Part shown: positions 1 through 8,148 of the stretch, piece by piece | Layout of the letters: every line of letters starts with the position of its first letter | Numbering within the stretch: the stretch's first letter is position 1 | From: Leptolyngbya iicbica LK | GTDB taxonomy: Bacteria > Cyanobacteriota > Cyanobacteriia > Phormidesmidales > Phormidesmidaceae | NCBI RefSeq assembly: GCF_004212215.1 | Contig: NZ_QVFV01000002.1 | Coordinates: 1,115,528-1,179,527, forward strand | Direction of reading: 5' to 3' | Length of the DNA stretch: 64,000 bases | Notes under the pieces: model-generated | Told to the model about the DNA's origin: nothing | Seen by the model: only the letters and a program-made list of their open reading frames with translations | The model's database searches: none | Made by a program: the position numbers and the translations under genes

Positions 1-376
1 CGGCCTGACTATCATCCACCCAGATCACGGCAAAGGCACTGTCACTCCCTGCGGCAACCACAGTCCCCGATTCAGTAAAGCCTTCGCCCACAGCAACTTC
101 GGTGTCCGTCAGGGCGGCTTCGCCAAATAGTTCGACCAGGCGATCGCGGCTAGTGTCGCTGGTGATCGGCCCCACGCGATCGCCCGGCACAATTAACGTG
201 TCAGACAACTGGACATCGACCGCAGCGGTGGCATCTGTGTCCGTGCTGGCGACATCCGTCGACGTCGCCTCTTCGGTCGTGCTATCAGACGCGGTGGAGG
301 AAGCGTTAGAGGTCGGCTCACAGGCACCCAAAAGCGCGCAAAGTCCAAGTCCGATAAGCCAATGCCAGCGAGCCAT
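1..376 (-). CDS. Lipoprotein, C-terminus beyond left edge
   Basis: The reading frame starts at an ATG on the minus strand (374-376) preceded by an AGAGGA ribosome site and stays open to the window edge, giving 125 residues. Residues 1-19 form a lipoprotein signal: a positive N-terminus, a hydrophobic run, and a lipobox LLGAC with the acylated Cys at 19. A Ser/Thr/Asp-rich linker of about 35 residues follows, then a compact domain beginning VQLSDTLIVPGDRVGPI. I do not recognise the domain. It is likely a membrane-anchored protein on the periplasmic side. No partner gene is visible because the next gene on this strand lies beyond a 378-base gap. Confidence 0.7.
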   Translation of the reverse strand, partial: MARWHWLIGLGLCALLGACEPTSNASSTASDSTTEEATSTDVASTDTDATAAVDVQLSDTLIVPGDRVGPITSDTSRDRLVELFGEAALTDTEVAVGEGFTESGTVVAAGSDSAFAVIWVDDSQA

Positions 377-754
377 GATGGTGTCCTCTGGAAATTAGAT
401 GACGAGCAGCAACGCCCCGCGCGATAGGCAACTCAGTCGCCGGCTCAGGGCTGTTACCTTTGTACCCTATCGAAGTTAGGCTCAGCGGCAGGGGTGACAA
501 TCCCCAAGGCGTTGCAGTCAGCGAGGGGCGATCGCCAACCGCTATCTTAATCACGTTTGGCCCACAGCGCCTCAGTCTGCGGGGCTGTAACGTGTAATTG
601 AGCCCACACAATCACCCTGGCCGAAAATGCTTAAATCAAAATAGAGTCTGGCGAGCAAGTTGGTGGGCTAGTGATGGGCGGATACCACTTCCGGAAAACC
701 GTACCCTACCCCTGAAGCTTGACTCCAAGCACAATGAAATTAGGGAATTGACTT
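377..754. other. Intergenic region between divergent genes
   Basis: This 378-base stretch separates the lipoprotein gene (minus) from the small basic protein gene (plus). It must hold both promoters. A TTGACT hexamer is present at 719-724 close to the plus-strand gene, but no well-spaced -10 box follows it. I see no RNA gene or convincing open frame here. Confidence 0.5.
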
Positions 755-880
755 ATGTCTAGCATCCAGAACTCCGGCTATACCTCAGCGCGGGCCCAAC
801 GCCGCAATCGCCACGCCAAACTTTATCGCCCCAGTCAACGGGGCACCCCTGCCCGTACCCGGGGGGCAGGTACTCGGTAA
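755..880 (+). CDS. Small basic protein, 41 aa
   Basis: An ATG at 755, preceded by TAGGG, opens a 41-codon frame ending in TAA at 878-880. The product is strongly basic and polar (9 Arg, 1 Lys), with the central motif ARAQRRNRHAKLYR and a Gly/Thr/Arg-rich tail. It has no membrane segment or Cys. The composition suggests binding to RNA, DNA or a ribosome, but this is inference only and I do not recognise the family. A strong intrinsic terminator 37 bases downstream, on the same strand, supports it being a real transcription unit. Confidence 0.5.
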   Translation: MSSIQNSGYTSARAQRRNRHAKLYRPSQRGTPARTRGAGTR

Positions 881-916
881 GGCGCTGAGGGCATCTCAAT
901 CTGCATGTCACTCAGT

Positions 917-945
917 AAGGGCTTGGCAATGCCAAGCCCTTTTGC
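917..945 (+). terminator. Intrinsic terminator of the 41-aa gene
   Basis: A perfect 11-bp stem (917-927 with 931-941; AAGGGCTTGGC and its complement) closes a 3-base loop AAT and is followed by TTT. It lies between the small plus-strand gene and the 3' end of the convergent ABC transporter gene, and could serve both. Confidence 0.75.
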
Positions 946-955
946 ATGGGCTCTC

Positions 956-2845
956 TTAACCGACAGAAGAATAGAGCGGTTCATCACGATAGCTGCTGGC
1001 CTGGCGGGTAAACATGCTGTGATAGCGTCCCTGCTGGGCCATCAGCTCATCATGGGTACCGGCTTCGAGAATCTGCCCATGCTCTAACACAATGATGCGA
1101 TCGCACAGCTTAGCCAGAGCCAAGCGATGGCTGACCACTACCGCCATGCGGCCCTGCGCGATGGACCGAAAGATGCGGTAGATTTCGTGCTCATTTTTGG
1201 GATCGAGGGCAGCGGTGGGCTCATCAAATACCAGCAGTTCCGCTTGATGGAGCCGCATCAGTGCCCGCGCGATTGCGACCCGCTGCCACTGTCCGCCAGA
1301 GAGATCGATGCCGTTTTCCAGTTGGCGACCGAGCGGCGTTTCGAGCCCATGCTTGAGCGTGTCGGTCAGGTAGGCGATGCCCGCTTCTTGCAATACCGTG
1401 TGAATGGCATCGTCATCTTGCAGATCCGCCATTTTGCCCCAACCCACATTTTCTCGCAGCGTCGCCGGAAAGCGCGCATAGTCTTGCATCACCACGGCAA
1501 TGCGCGATCGCAAGGCGGTTAAATCCAGCGTCTTCAAATCTTGCCCATGCCAGAGGATTTGGCCAACAGTGGGATCGTACAGACGCACCAACAGCTTGGC
1601 CAGAGTGGTTTTGCCCGCGCCATTTTCCCCGACCAACGCTACCATCTCTCCCGGCTGAATGTGGAACGTCAGGTTCTCTAGCACAGCGGGTTGGTCAGTA
1701 CCGGGATAGCGGAACCCCACCTGCTGAAACTGGATACCCTGGTGAGCGCGATCGCTTCCTGAGGGCAACACCCGCTGCGACCCCGAGACCAGCTGCGGCT
1801 CCAAATCCAATAATTGAAAGATGGGCGCCGTCGCCAGGGACACATCGTACAAATCGCCCGTATGGGCAATCAAAATAAAGAGACTGCGACGCAGCTGCAA
1901 AATGATACCGGTATACAGCGCCAAATCACCCACGGTAAACGTGCGATTGAGCACTCCCAGCACAACAAAAATGTAAGGGGCCGCAACGCCGAGCCCGCCC
2001 AACAACGACCAGGCCATAACCGTCAGGGTTCCTTCGCGGCGCACCTGCTCCATATTGCTAAACAGAGTTTCAAAGAGTCCCTGCCAGCGATCAAGCAGCA
2101 CATCTTGCAGGGAAAATAGCCGAATTTCTTTGGCGAAGTCAGGACTGGTAATGGCTTTGCTGTAGATGCCCATTTTGCGGCTGACGCTCGACTGAGTTTC
2201 CTCCACCCGCCAGCTTTTGCGATGGTGGCGCATTTCCACAAAAATAGACGGAGTCGCCGAGACCACCAAGACCAAGGGCACCCACCAGCCGATGGAAGCG
2301 GAAACCAACACTGAGGGAATGAACGTGAACACGCCCACAAAGGTCGCCGCCACAATAAAGGAGAGCCGCTGCACCCGCGCCAATCCCTTTTCAGTAAGTT
2401 CCAACAGATTCAGCAACTCCGGCATCTCGAACAGGGCGATGTCGTCAAAGTACGAAACCTTATCCAGCACCTTGCCCCGCACAAAGCCCTCGACCCGATC
2501 GCGCAACGACGCAAAGAGATTCGTCCCGATCGCATCCACCGAGTCCACAATCAGGTTCACCCCCAGGGCGATCGCCACACTCCACAACAGCAGGGAGTTG
2601 CCCAACAGCACCTCCATCGGCGGGTCGGTACTGCCCTGCTTTAAGTAGGCAGTGACTTCGTCAATGACAATTTTGCTCAGCAGCAATGAAATGGACGGTC
2701 CAATGCCCGTAATCAGATTGATGTAAGCCAGCCGCCGCAGTTCTCGGGGGGCGGCCTGGGCCACCAAGCGGAGGCTGCGGCGCAGCGCTTGCCAGGGGGT
2801 GAGTTCTTGAGGAAGCATGCGAGTTAATCGGTAGATAGCCTGCAT
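956..2845 (-). CDS. ABC transporter, fused permease and ATPase (exporter type)
   Basis: A 629-residue half-transporter that would work as a dimer in the cytoplasmic membrane. The N-terminal 340 residues hold the membrane domain, with clear hydrophobic segments near 42-60, 82-102, 160-200, 280-300 and 310-328. The nucleotide-binding domain follows: Walker A GENGAGKTT at 407-415, signature LSGGQ at 515-519, Walker B LLVFDEP at 537-543, and switch His in SHR at 572-574. All catalytic motifs are intact. The substrate cannot be told from sequence; the family includes lipid, peptide and drug exporters. It stands alone on its strand. The start is an ATG with a weak ribosome site; Met10 is an alternative. 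Confidence 0.9.
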   Translation of the reverse strand: MQAIYRLTRMLPQELTPWQALRRSLRLVAQAAPRELRRLAYINLITGIGPSISLLLSKIVIDEVTAYLKQGSTDPPMEVLLGNSLLLWSVAIALGVNLIVDSVDAIGTNLFASLRDRVEGFVRGKVLDKVSYFDDIALFEMPELLNLLELTEKGLARVQRLSFIVAATFVGVFTFIPSVLVSASIGWWVPLVLVVSATPSIFVEMRHHRKSWRVEETQSSVSRKMGIYSKAITSPDFAKEIRLFSLQDVLLDRWQGLFETLFSNMEQVRREGTLTVMAWSLLGGLGVAAPYIFVVLGVLNRTFTVGDLALYTGIILQLRRSLFILIAHTGDLYDVSLATAPIFQLLDLEPQLVSGSQRVLPSGSDRAHQGIQFQQVGFRYPGTDQPAVLENLTFHIQPGEMVALVGENGAGKTTLAKLLVRLYDPTVGQILWHGQDLKTLDLTALRSRIAVVMQDYARFPATLRENVGWGKMADLQDDDAIHTVLQEAGIAYLTDTLKHGLETPLGRQLENGIDLSGGQWQRVAIARALMRLHQAELLVFDEPTAALDPKNEHEIYRIFRSIAQGRMAVVVSHRLALAKLCDRIIVLEHGQILEAGTHDELMAQQGRYHSMFTRQASSYRDEPLYSSVG

Positions 2846-3170
2846 CCCGCGATCGCCACACTTATCAAGAAAGCTGGGCCATAGCCAACCGCATGAAACT
2901 TAAGCAGAATGGTATGGCTCACGGGGTAAATTCATCATGGCCGCTGCCAGCAAGCGATCGCCACATCAAAAAACTCAGGTATTCTCAGGAGTTTGAAGTG
3001 CCAGCTGCCAGGACTGCCACAATGACAACGACAGCGCCCCCCAGTCAAGACACTGTTGATGCCTCTAAACCAACGCGCCCCTTACCTTGATTCGCAAGAT
3101 TTGACGGCGGCATGATGGCCGCTCCTGGCATTGGGGCATTCTGAAGGCGAGAATTCCCCCAGTAATCGCC
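2846..3170. other. Intergenic region between divergent genes
   Basis: About 325 bases between the ABC exporter (minus) and ycf46 (plus). A 65-codon open frame crosses it (2893-3090), but it has no ribosome site and an unremarkable composition, so I do not call it. Promoters for both flanking genes are expected here; I cannot place them. Confidence 0.45.
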
Positions 3171-4706
3171 ATGACTTTTGCCAGCAGCGTTCGGCTATTT
3201 CAAACGTTGGTGATGTCGTTTCATTCCGCCATTGTGATTGAAACGGTCGAAGAAGAACGGGTACGGACGTTAATCAACAAGGCGATCAATGAGTTGCAAA
3301 TGGCCGTCTTTGAATGGAGCGTGTCGCAAGGACTGACGCGATCGCAGGGCAACAGTCAACATCGCTGGACGAACGAATACGCCCCACCGGGCACCCAAAA
3401 ACCCCAGGCTCTGGACCAAACTTTTGAACCCGTTGACGCCCTCAAACACATTGCCGAATTGCCGTTTCAGGCTATTTATTGGCTCAAAGATTTGGGGCCA
3501 CATTTGAAAGATGACGACGTCGTGCGACGGCAGCTGCGGGAAGTGATTCAGCAATTTGCCCAAAATCGCTCGACCTTGGTAATCACCGGCCACAGCATCA
3601 CCCTGCCGCCGGATATCGCTCAGGACGTGGTTTATTTTGACCTCAAGCTGCCTGAACCGGACGAGCTCTATCGGGCCATTTCTGAAGTGGTGCGATCGCT
3701 CAAAGGTCGCATCAGCGTCGAAATCCAACCCGATGGCATCGACGAACTCGTGCAAGCCATGCGCGGCATGACGCTACAGCAGGCCCGCAAAGTCATCGCC
3801 TTTGCCGCACTAGACGACGGCAAACTCACCGCCGATGACGTGAAACGGGTGTTGCAGCGCAAGGTGCAAGTACTGCACGAAGACGGCCTCTTAGACTACG
3901 TACCACCCGAAATGAATCCGGCTCAACTCGGCGGCTTTAACGGTCTCAAACAGTGGCTCCAACGGGCGCGGGTCGGATTTGGGGCGCAGGCCAAAGCTTT
4001 TAATTTGCCGACGCCTCGGGGCATTCTCATCGTGGGCATTCAGGGCTGTGGCAAGTCCTTGGCGGCCAAGACGATCGCCCGCGAGTGGCAGATGCCACTG
4101 CTGAAGCTGGATGCGGGACGGCTGTACGACAAGTTCATTGGCGAATCCGAAAAGAACTTTCGCCGCGCCGTCACCCTGGCAGAAACCATGTCCCCGGCGA
4201 TTTTGTGGATTGACGAAATCGAAAAAAGTATGGGCCAGTCGGACAGTGATGCCGATGGCGGCCTGAGTCGGCGCTTATTTGGCTACTTTCTCACCTGGCT
4301 GCAAGAAAAGTCAGGCGACGTGTTTGTGGTAGCGACCGCCAACGACCTCTCCCGCATTCCCCCTGAGCTGTTGCGCAAGGGGCGCTTTGACGAGATTTTC
4401 TTTGTCGATCTGCCAGATGAGGCCGAGCGCGCCGCGATTTTGCAAATTCATCTAGTGCGGCGCAAGCAAGATCCGCAACGTTTTGAACTGGCGGCCCTGG
4501 TGCAGGCGACGGATGGCTTTAGCGGCGCGGAGATTGAGCAGGTAATCATTACGTCGCTATATCGCGCCATCTATGAGCAACGCCCGGTCGATACAGAACT
4601 CATCATCAACGAAGTGAAATCCACGGTGCCCCTTTCCATCAGCCGCCGCGAAGATCTGCATGCACTGAGGATCATGGCCCAAGAGCGCTTTGTCAGCGTG
4701 AAGTAA
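3171..4706 (+). CDS. ycf46: Ycf46-like AAA+ ATPase
   Basis: A 511-residue protein with the layout of cyanobacterial/plastid Ycf46. The N-terminal region of about 240 residues holds a degenerate P-loop-like fold ([14 protein letters not shown] near 22-36, [10 protein letters not shown] near 103-112). A complete AAA+ module follows: Walker A GIQGCGKS at 289-296, Walker B ILWIDE at 344-349, sensor-1 Asn at 391, and the arginine-finger region LLRKGRFDE at 400-408. Work on Synechocystis homologues links the family to regulation of inorganic-carbon use, as I recall; the biochemical substrate is unknown. Met15 (3213) is an equally plausible start, since neither ATG has a strong ribosome site. The gene is monocistronic by position. 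Confidence 0.85.
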   Translation: MTFASSVRLFQTLVMSFHSAIVIETVEEERVRTLINKAINELQMAVFEWSVSQGLTRSQGNSQHRWTNEYAPPGTQKPQALDQTFEPVDALKHIAELPFQAIYWLKDLGPHLKDDDVVRRQLREVIQQFAQNRSTLVITGHSITLPPDIAQDVVYFDLKLPEPDELYRAISEVVRSLKGRISVEIQPDGIDELVQAMRGMTLQQARKVIAFAALDDGKLTADDVKRVLQRKVQVLHEDGLLDYVPPEMNPAQLGGFNGLKQWLQRARVGFGAQAKAFNLPTPRGILIVGIQGCGKSLAAKTIAREWQMPLLKLDAGRLYDKFIGESEKNFRRAVTLAETMSPAILWIDEIEKSMGQSDSDADGGLSRRLFGYFLTWLQEKSGDVFVVATANDLSRIPPELLRKGRFDEIFFVDLPDEAERAAILQIHLVRRKQDPQRFELAALVQATDGFSGAEIEQVIITSLYRAIYEQRPVDTELIINEVKSTVPLSISRREDLHALRIMAQERFVSVK

Positions 4707-5088
4707 TCGCCGCGATCGCAGCTTACGCCAAAGCAATAGGACTGCCACAGCGCAAATATGTCCCTCTGATGGGCCAAGAGACACGTTAAAACCGACACTA
4801 GATGCAAATCAAACGCAGCTGCCAGCTGAAATCAATGCAAAAGACTTCCTTCAAGCGCGATCACTAATGAAAATTAAAATCAATTATGCTGTCCTTGATT
4901 CCTGCAACTCCGCTGCCTGACCAGCCTCACAAAACCTCTCCAGAAAAAAGAAATCAGCCAAAAACCTGGGCAAACGTAGACTTAACTCTGGAGTTATCTT
5001 AGAGGCTCTTGTTTTATTATTGACAGTCATTCTTGGCATGAAGTAATCTCATTCTCAATTGATTTATTGACAAGAGCTCTCAACTAAA
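4707..5088. other. AT-rich intergenic region upstream of the secreted phosphatase
   Basis: This 382-base region is clearly richer in A and T than its surroundings from about 4850 onward. It contains two TTGACA hexamers (5020-5025 and 5067-5072). I see no gene in it. Confidence 0.5.
5020..5049 (+). promoter_or_regulatory. Candidate promoter of the secreted phosphatase gene
   Basis: A perfect -35 hexamer TTGACA (5020-5025) is followed after 18 bases by TAATCT (5044-5049), a poor match to the -10 consensus. Transcription would start about 30 bases before the ATG. The second TTGACA at 5067 is too close to the start codon to act for this gene. Confidence 0.35.
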
Positions 5089-5910
5089 ATGGCGAAACGT
5101 TTGAAGTCTGTAGAACTGTTCTTAGCTACTAGCGTCCTAGCGATGGGTGCTCAGGGGGCGATCGCGGCTAACGCCCTCGACCCCGAAGCCTCTGAAGACG
5201 CACCAACTGCCATCGAATTACTGGCCAATGGTGCGGGTGGCGAAGGCGGTGAAGGCGGTGAAGGTGGCGAAGGCGGTGAAGGTGGCGAAGGCGGTGAAGG
5301 TGGCGAAGGCGGTGAAGGTGGCGAAGGCGGTGAAGGCGGGTACTCAGCGGAGTTTGAAGACCAACTTTCAGTCACTGAACTAGCTGATGAGCTGCGAGGT
5401 GGGGGTTATGTAATTTACTTCCGTCATGCTCAGACAGAAAAAGACTACGCTGACCAAGCGGATCCCAATATTGATCTAAACGACTGTTCGACGCAGCGGA
5501 CGTTGAGTGAGTATGGCTGGCGTCAATCCAGGGTAATTGGCGAGTCCTTTGACGAATTAGGGATTCCCGTGGGTGAGGTGTTCTCTAGTCAATATTGTCG
5601 AGCTTGGCAGACCGCCTTTCTTGCCTTTGGCGACTATGAAAAAACTCCTGCGCTCAATTTCTTTCCGGCTGAAGAGTATACCGATGAAGAGTTTGCCTTC
5701 ATGCGGAACAACGTCATGCCTTATCTGACAGCGATGCCCACGCCGGGAACCAACACCGTTCTCGTTGGCCATGATGACGTATTTGAAGCGGCTACGGGTA
5801 TCTATCCTGAGCCCCAAGGCATTGCCTACATCGTGAAGCCTGATGGCAACGGAGGCTTTGACCTTGTGGCTAATATGACCCCTGAAGATTGGGCGCTGAT
5901 TCCTGATTAA
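5089..5910 (+). CDS. Secreted histidine-phosphatase-family protein with Gly-Gly-Glu repeat
   Basis: A 273-residue exported protein. Residues 1-27 look like a Sec signal peptide (MAKRLKSVELFLATSVLAMG, cleavage near AIA-AN). After a short acidic stretch comes a low-complexity tract, eleven GGE triplets at about residues 50-82. The remaining 190 residues form a histidine-phosphatase fold: YFRHAQTE supplies the phospho-acceptor His in an RHA (not RHG) motif, SSQYCRAWQTA supplies a conserved Arg, and LVGHDD supplies the second His. The fold suggests a periplasmic or extracellular phosphatase; the substrate is unknown. The GGE tract is probably a flexible acidic linker or cation-binding segment, which is inference. 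The gene is isolated and followed by two terminators. Confidence 0.8.
   Translation: MAKRLKSVELFLATSVLAMGAQGAIAANALDPEASEDAPTAIELLANGAGGEGGEGGEGGEGGEGGEGGEGGEGGEGGEGGEGGYSAEFEDQLSVTELADELRGGGYVIYFRHAQTEKDYADQADPNIDLNDCSTQRTLSEYGWRQSRVIGESFDELGIPVGEVFSSQYCRAWQTAFLAFGDYEKTPALNFFPAEEYTDEEFAFMRNNVMPYLTAMPTPGTNTVLVGHDDVFEAATGIYPEPQGIAYIVKPDGNGGFDLVANMTPEDWALIPD
5236..5340 (+). repeat. In-frame 9-bp minisatellite encoding (GGE)11
   Basis: Eleven 9-base units, each encoding Gly-Gly-Glu, run from 5236 to 5334 and end with a Gly-Gly pair. Two synonymous versions alternate (GGTGGCGAA and GGCGGTGAA), so the array also has an 18-base period. The tract is likely to change length by slippage or recombination. 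Confidence 0.95.
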
Positions 5911-5923
5911 GGAGAGCCCCAAT

Positions 5924-5983
5924 GCGATCGCTCACCACCGACTTCGACTGCCTCAAGTCACATCCGTGAGCGATCGCTTTTTT
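5924..5983 (+). terminator. Terminator with HIP1 in both stem arms
   Basis: GCGATCGCTCAC (5924-5935) pairs with GTGAGCGATCGC (5966-5977) to form a perfect 12-bp stem. The loop is 30 bases and six T residues follow. It lies 14 bases after the phosphatase stop codon. Each arm contains the whole HIP1 octamer. Confidence 0.7.
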
Positions 5984-6033
5984 CTTCTCCATGATGAGTT
6001 ATTGAGATTGATACAGGTGAGATTTCCCACGCC

Positions 6034-6054
6034 GCCCTCACAAGAGGGCTTTTT
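6034..6054 (+). terminator. Second, short intrinsic terminator
   Basis: GCCCTC (6034-6039) and GAGGGC (6044-6049) form a 6-bp GC-rich stem with loop ACAA, followed directly by TTTTT. It is a back-up to the HIP1 terminator upstream and shields the hydroxylase gene from read-through. Confidence 0.7.
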
Positions 6055-6139
6055 GTGCATGATTAAGGCGCTTGGCATCATCGCCGATCTCAGTTCATCC
6101 CAAAGCGACCATGCCAATTGCCGCAATGGTAAGTGACCG

Positions 6140-6793
6140 ATGATTTTTCAAATCCCCCATGTCTTGTCTGACCAAGAACTGGAACAAGTACGACTCGCCT
6201 TGTCTGAGGCGGAATTTATTGACGGTAAACTGACGGCTGGCTGGTACGCCAAAGAGGTCAAGCACAATCGTCAGGTGCAAGGCGATGACGGTGAAGAGAT
6301 CCGGGCATTGATCAAATCAGCCTTGTTGCGACACCCTCTATTTCAAGCTGCCGTACGTCCTAAACATATCCACTCCCTGCTGTTGAGCCGCTACGAAATC
6401 GGCATGGACTATGGGCGTCATACCGACAACGCCCTGATGGGACAATACCGCTCCGATGTTTCGTTCACCGTCTTTTTATCAGAGCCGGATGCTTATCAGG
6501 GCGGAGAACTGGTAATGGAAGGGGCTGATGATGAGCAGTGCTACAAATATCCGGCGGGGGCGGCGATCGCTTATCCCGCTTCCACGCTGCATCGCGTCAA
6601 CCCAGTTACCTCAGGCGTGCGGTTAGCCGCTGTGGGTTGGGTACAGAGCTGGGTCAAAGATCCGGCCCAGCGAGAAATTTTGTTTGACTTAGATACGGTG
6701 CGGCGATCGCTCTACGCCCAATCCGGCAAAACCGACGAGTTCGACTTGCTGTGCAAGAGTCTGGCCAATCTCATCCGGCGGTGGTCAGTGTAG
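6140..6793 (+). CDS. PKHD-type Fe(II)/2-oxoglutarate hydroxylase (PiuC/YbiX family)
   Basis: A 217-residue member of the family typified by E. coli YbiX and Pseudomonas PiuC, close to the usual length of about 225. The iron facial triad is visible: His94 and Asp96 in RHTDNAL, and distal His151 in STLHRVNP. Arg161 in GVRLAAVGW is the expected 2-oxoglutarate anchor. The family is often found near siderophore receptors, but no receptor is present here. The physiological substrate is not known. The N-terminus MIFQIPHVLSDQELEQVR is typical of the family and supports the start chosen. Confidence 0.88.
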   Translation: MIFQIPHVLSDQELEQVRLALSEAEFIDGKLTAGWYAKEVKHNRQVQGDDGEEIRALIKSALLRHPLFQAAVRPKHIHSLLLSRYEIGMDYGRHTDNALMGQYRSDVSFTVFLSEPDAYQGGELVMEGADDEQCYKYPAGAAIAYPASTLHRVNPVTSGVRLAAVGWVQSWVKDPAQREILFDLDTVRRSLYAQSGKTDEFDLLCKSLANLIRRWSV

Positions 6794-7072
6794 TGACCCC
6801 GTTGTCACTAGCTCCTCATCGCGCCCCCGCGAACGGAAAGCCAGCTTCCGCCAGTCAAACAGCATCAGCTATCAATAGCTATTCTCAACAGCTACCTCAG
6901 ATCAATTGATATCTGAGAGGCATTACTATAGCCAGAACTCAACAAGCAACGTTCGCCCGATCAGCAATTTTCACACCTGAAAAAGTCTTACAAATGGCTT
7001 TAATAGAGAGGGTTGGCAACTTTTTGGTACGTTCAAAACCCTAAGCCGATCACATTTATTTACATTCACTTG

Positions 7073-7096
7073 TTGAGAACAGTTCTCGACTATACT
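7073..7096 (+). promoter_or_regulatory. Candidate promoter/operator of the isiB leader
   Basis: TATACT (7091-7096) is a good -10 box. Immediately upstream is the perfect palindrome GAGAAC-A-GTTCTC (7075-7087), which overlaps the place of the -35 element; the best -35 candidate, TTGTTG at 7070-7075, has 15-base spacing. The palindrome is a plausible binding site for a dimeric regulator. It does not match the AT-rich Fur box expected for isi genes. Confidence 0.4.
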
Positions 7097-7102
7097 GGTT
7101 TC

Positions 7103-7131
7103 AGCTTATTGAGAAATAGAGTCAATAAGCT
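7103..7131 (+). promoter_or_regulatory. 5'-terminal mRNA hairpin
   Basis: AGCTTATTGA (7103-7112) and TCAATAAGCT (7122-7131) form a perfect 10-bp stem with a 9-base loop. It begins 7 bases after the TATACT box, so it would sit at the very 5' end of the transcript, where stems commonly protect mRNA from decay. Confidence 0.45.
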
Positions 7132-7164
7132 CAGGTTCAACCTTTAGATGGAGCTGCGATTGTG

Positions 7165-7281
7165 ATGCAAGCAAGGTTTATGGCTATTGAGCAAGAGGCG
7201 ATCGCTTGGCTGGTGGCGATCGCGTTTTATTACAGCGCGGGTAATTGTGAACCGCCAGCCTCAACGCGCTGGTTTGGTTAA
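7165..7281 (+). CDS. Possible 38-aa leader peptide or small protein
   Basis: An ATG at 7165, 10 bases after GGAGCTG, opens a 38-codon frame ending in TAA (7279-7281). The product has a hydrophobic centre (AIAWLVAIAFYYSA) made partly by two HIP1 octamers read in frame, then a polar tail ending TRWFG. The last codons overlap the left arm of an 11-bp hairpin (7271-7281 with 7285-7295, one G-T pair). It could be an upstream open frame controlling isiB, or chance. I do not recognise it. Confidence 0.25.
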   Translation: MQARFMAIEQEAIAWLVAIAFYYSAGNCEPPASTRWFG

Positions 7282-7571
7282 TCGTTAGCCAAACCCTACG
7301 AGCGAATCTCAGTTTTTGGGGGGGCAACCAGTCCCACCTGACTACCTGAAAAGCGATGCCCCTTTTCTAATCTTGGTCTGACGACTGCAATTGCCATGAT
7401 GGGTCTCTGTTGTACCGATACTTTGCTGCGCCACGCCTCCTCCAGAGGCGTGTATGGGTTTTGCCCCACTTGTCGGCAAGCGATGCCTCTGTTTGGCGAT
7501 CAAGCGGCACCACCGCGATCGTCAGCTTCCAAGGGTTTATCACTACAAACACAGATAAGGATGGAATTGAT

Positions 7572-8084
7572 ATGAGCAAAATTGGTTTGTTTTTTGGCAC
7601 CCAAACCGGCAACACTGAAACCCTGGCGGAACAGATTCAACGGGCGCTTGGCGGTGAAGCCGTGGCGCTGCTGCATGACGTGGCTGACGCCAGTCTGAGT
7701 GACTTTGAGGATTTTGATTATTTGGTCATTGGCTGCCCGACCTGGAATGTGGGGGAGTTGCAGTCTGACTGGGAGGCCATTTACGACGACTTGGATGAGA
7801 TCGACTTTAGTGGCAAGCAGGTCGCCTATTTTGGGGTCGGTGACCAAGTCGGCTATGCCGACAATTTCCAAGATGCGATGGGGATTTTGGAGGAGAAAAT
7901 TACGAGTTTAGGCGGGACGACGGTCGGTTATTGGCCCACAGAGGACTATGACTTTACGGCGTCGAAAGCGGTCCGTGATGGAAAGTTTGTGGGCTTAGCC
8001 CTGGATGAAGACAATCAAGCTGATTTGACGGCTAGCCGAATTGCCACTTGGGCCGCCCAAGTGAAAGCTGCTTTCGGGGTATAG
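7572..8084 (+). CDS. isiB: Flavodoxin, long-chain type
   Basis: A 170-residue FMN protein that replaces ferredoxin as electron carrier after photosystem I when iron is scarce. The phosphate loop TQTGNTE is at residues 10-16, the aromatic residues that sandwich the flavin are Trp57 (in PTWNVGE) and Tyr95 (in DQVGYADNF), and the roughly 20-residue insertion typical of long-chain flavodoxins is present. The ATG at 7572 has a good ribosome site (AAGGATGG) and gives the normal N-terminus MSKIGLFFGTQ; an in-frame start further upstream at 7410 would add 54 unrelated residues. No isiA lies upstream. The gene is followed after 64 bases by an isiC-like hydrolase. Confidence 0.96.
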   Translation: MSKIGLFFGTQTGNTETLAEQIQRALGGEAVALLHDVADASLSDFEDFDYLVIGCPTWNVGELQSDWEAIYDDLDEIDFSGKQVAYFGVGDQVGYADNFQDAMGILEEKITSLGGTTVGYWPTEDYDFTASKAVRDGKFVGLALDEDNQADLTASRIATWAAQVKAAFGV

Positions 8085-8148
8085 GCACGCATCAACAGGG
8101 CGGCATTTCTCCCTGAGTACACCTTTTCCAACTTCTGCAAGAACCTTT

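Larger units (their letters stand above)
6794..7571. other. Long structured region upstream of flavodoxin gene
   Basis: A 778-base region with no established gene. In order it holds a 13-base palindrome over a TATACT box (7073-7096), a hairpin at the predicted transcript 5' end (7103-7131), a 38-codon open frame (7165-7281), a hairpin overlapping the end of that frame (7271-7295), and a hairpin CACGCCTC/GAGGCGTG with loop CTCCA (7432-7452). Together these suggest a long regulated leader for isiB or an embedded small gene. Confidence 0.5.

Noticed and set aside
2893-3090. 65-codon frame between the ABC exporter and ycf46
   Set aside because: No ribosome site, no recognisable composition, and it lies where divergent promoters are expected.
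5151-5383. Open frames on both strands across the GGE minisatellite
   Set aside because: The period-9 repeat keeps other frames open by chance; only the GGE frame has signal peptide, ribosome site and domain content.
7075-7087. LexA or Fur operator
   Set aside because: The palindrome GAGAAC-A-GTTCTC has one-base spacing, unlike LexA boxes, and is not AT-rich enough for a Fur box.
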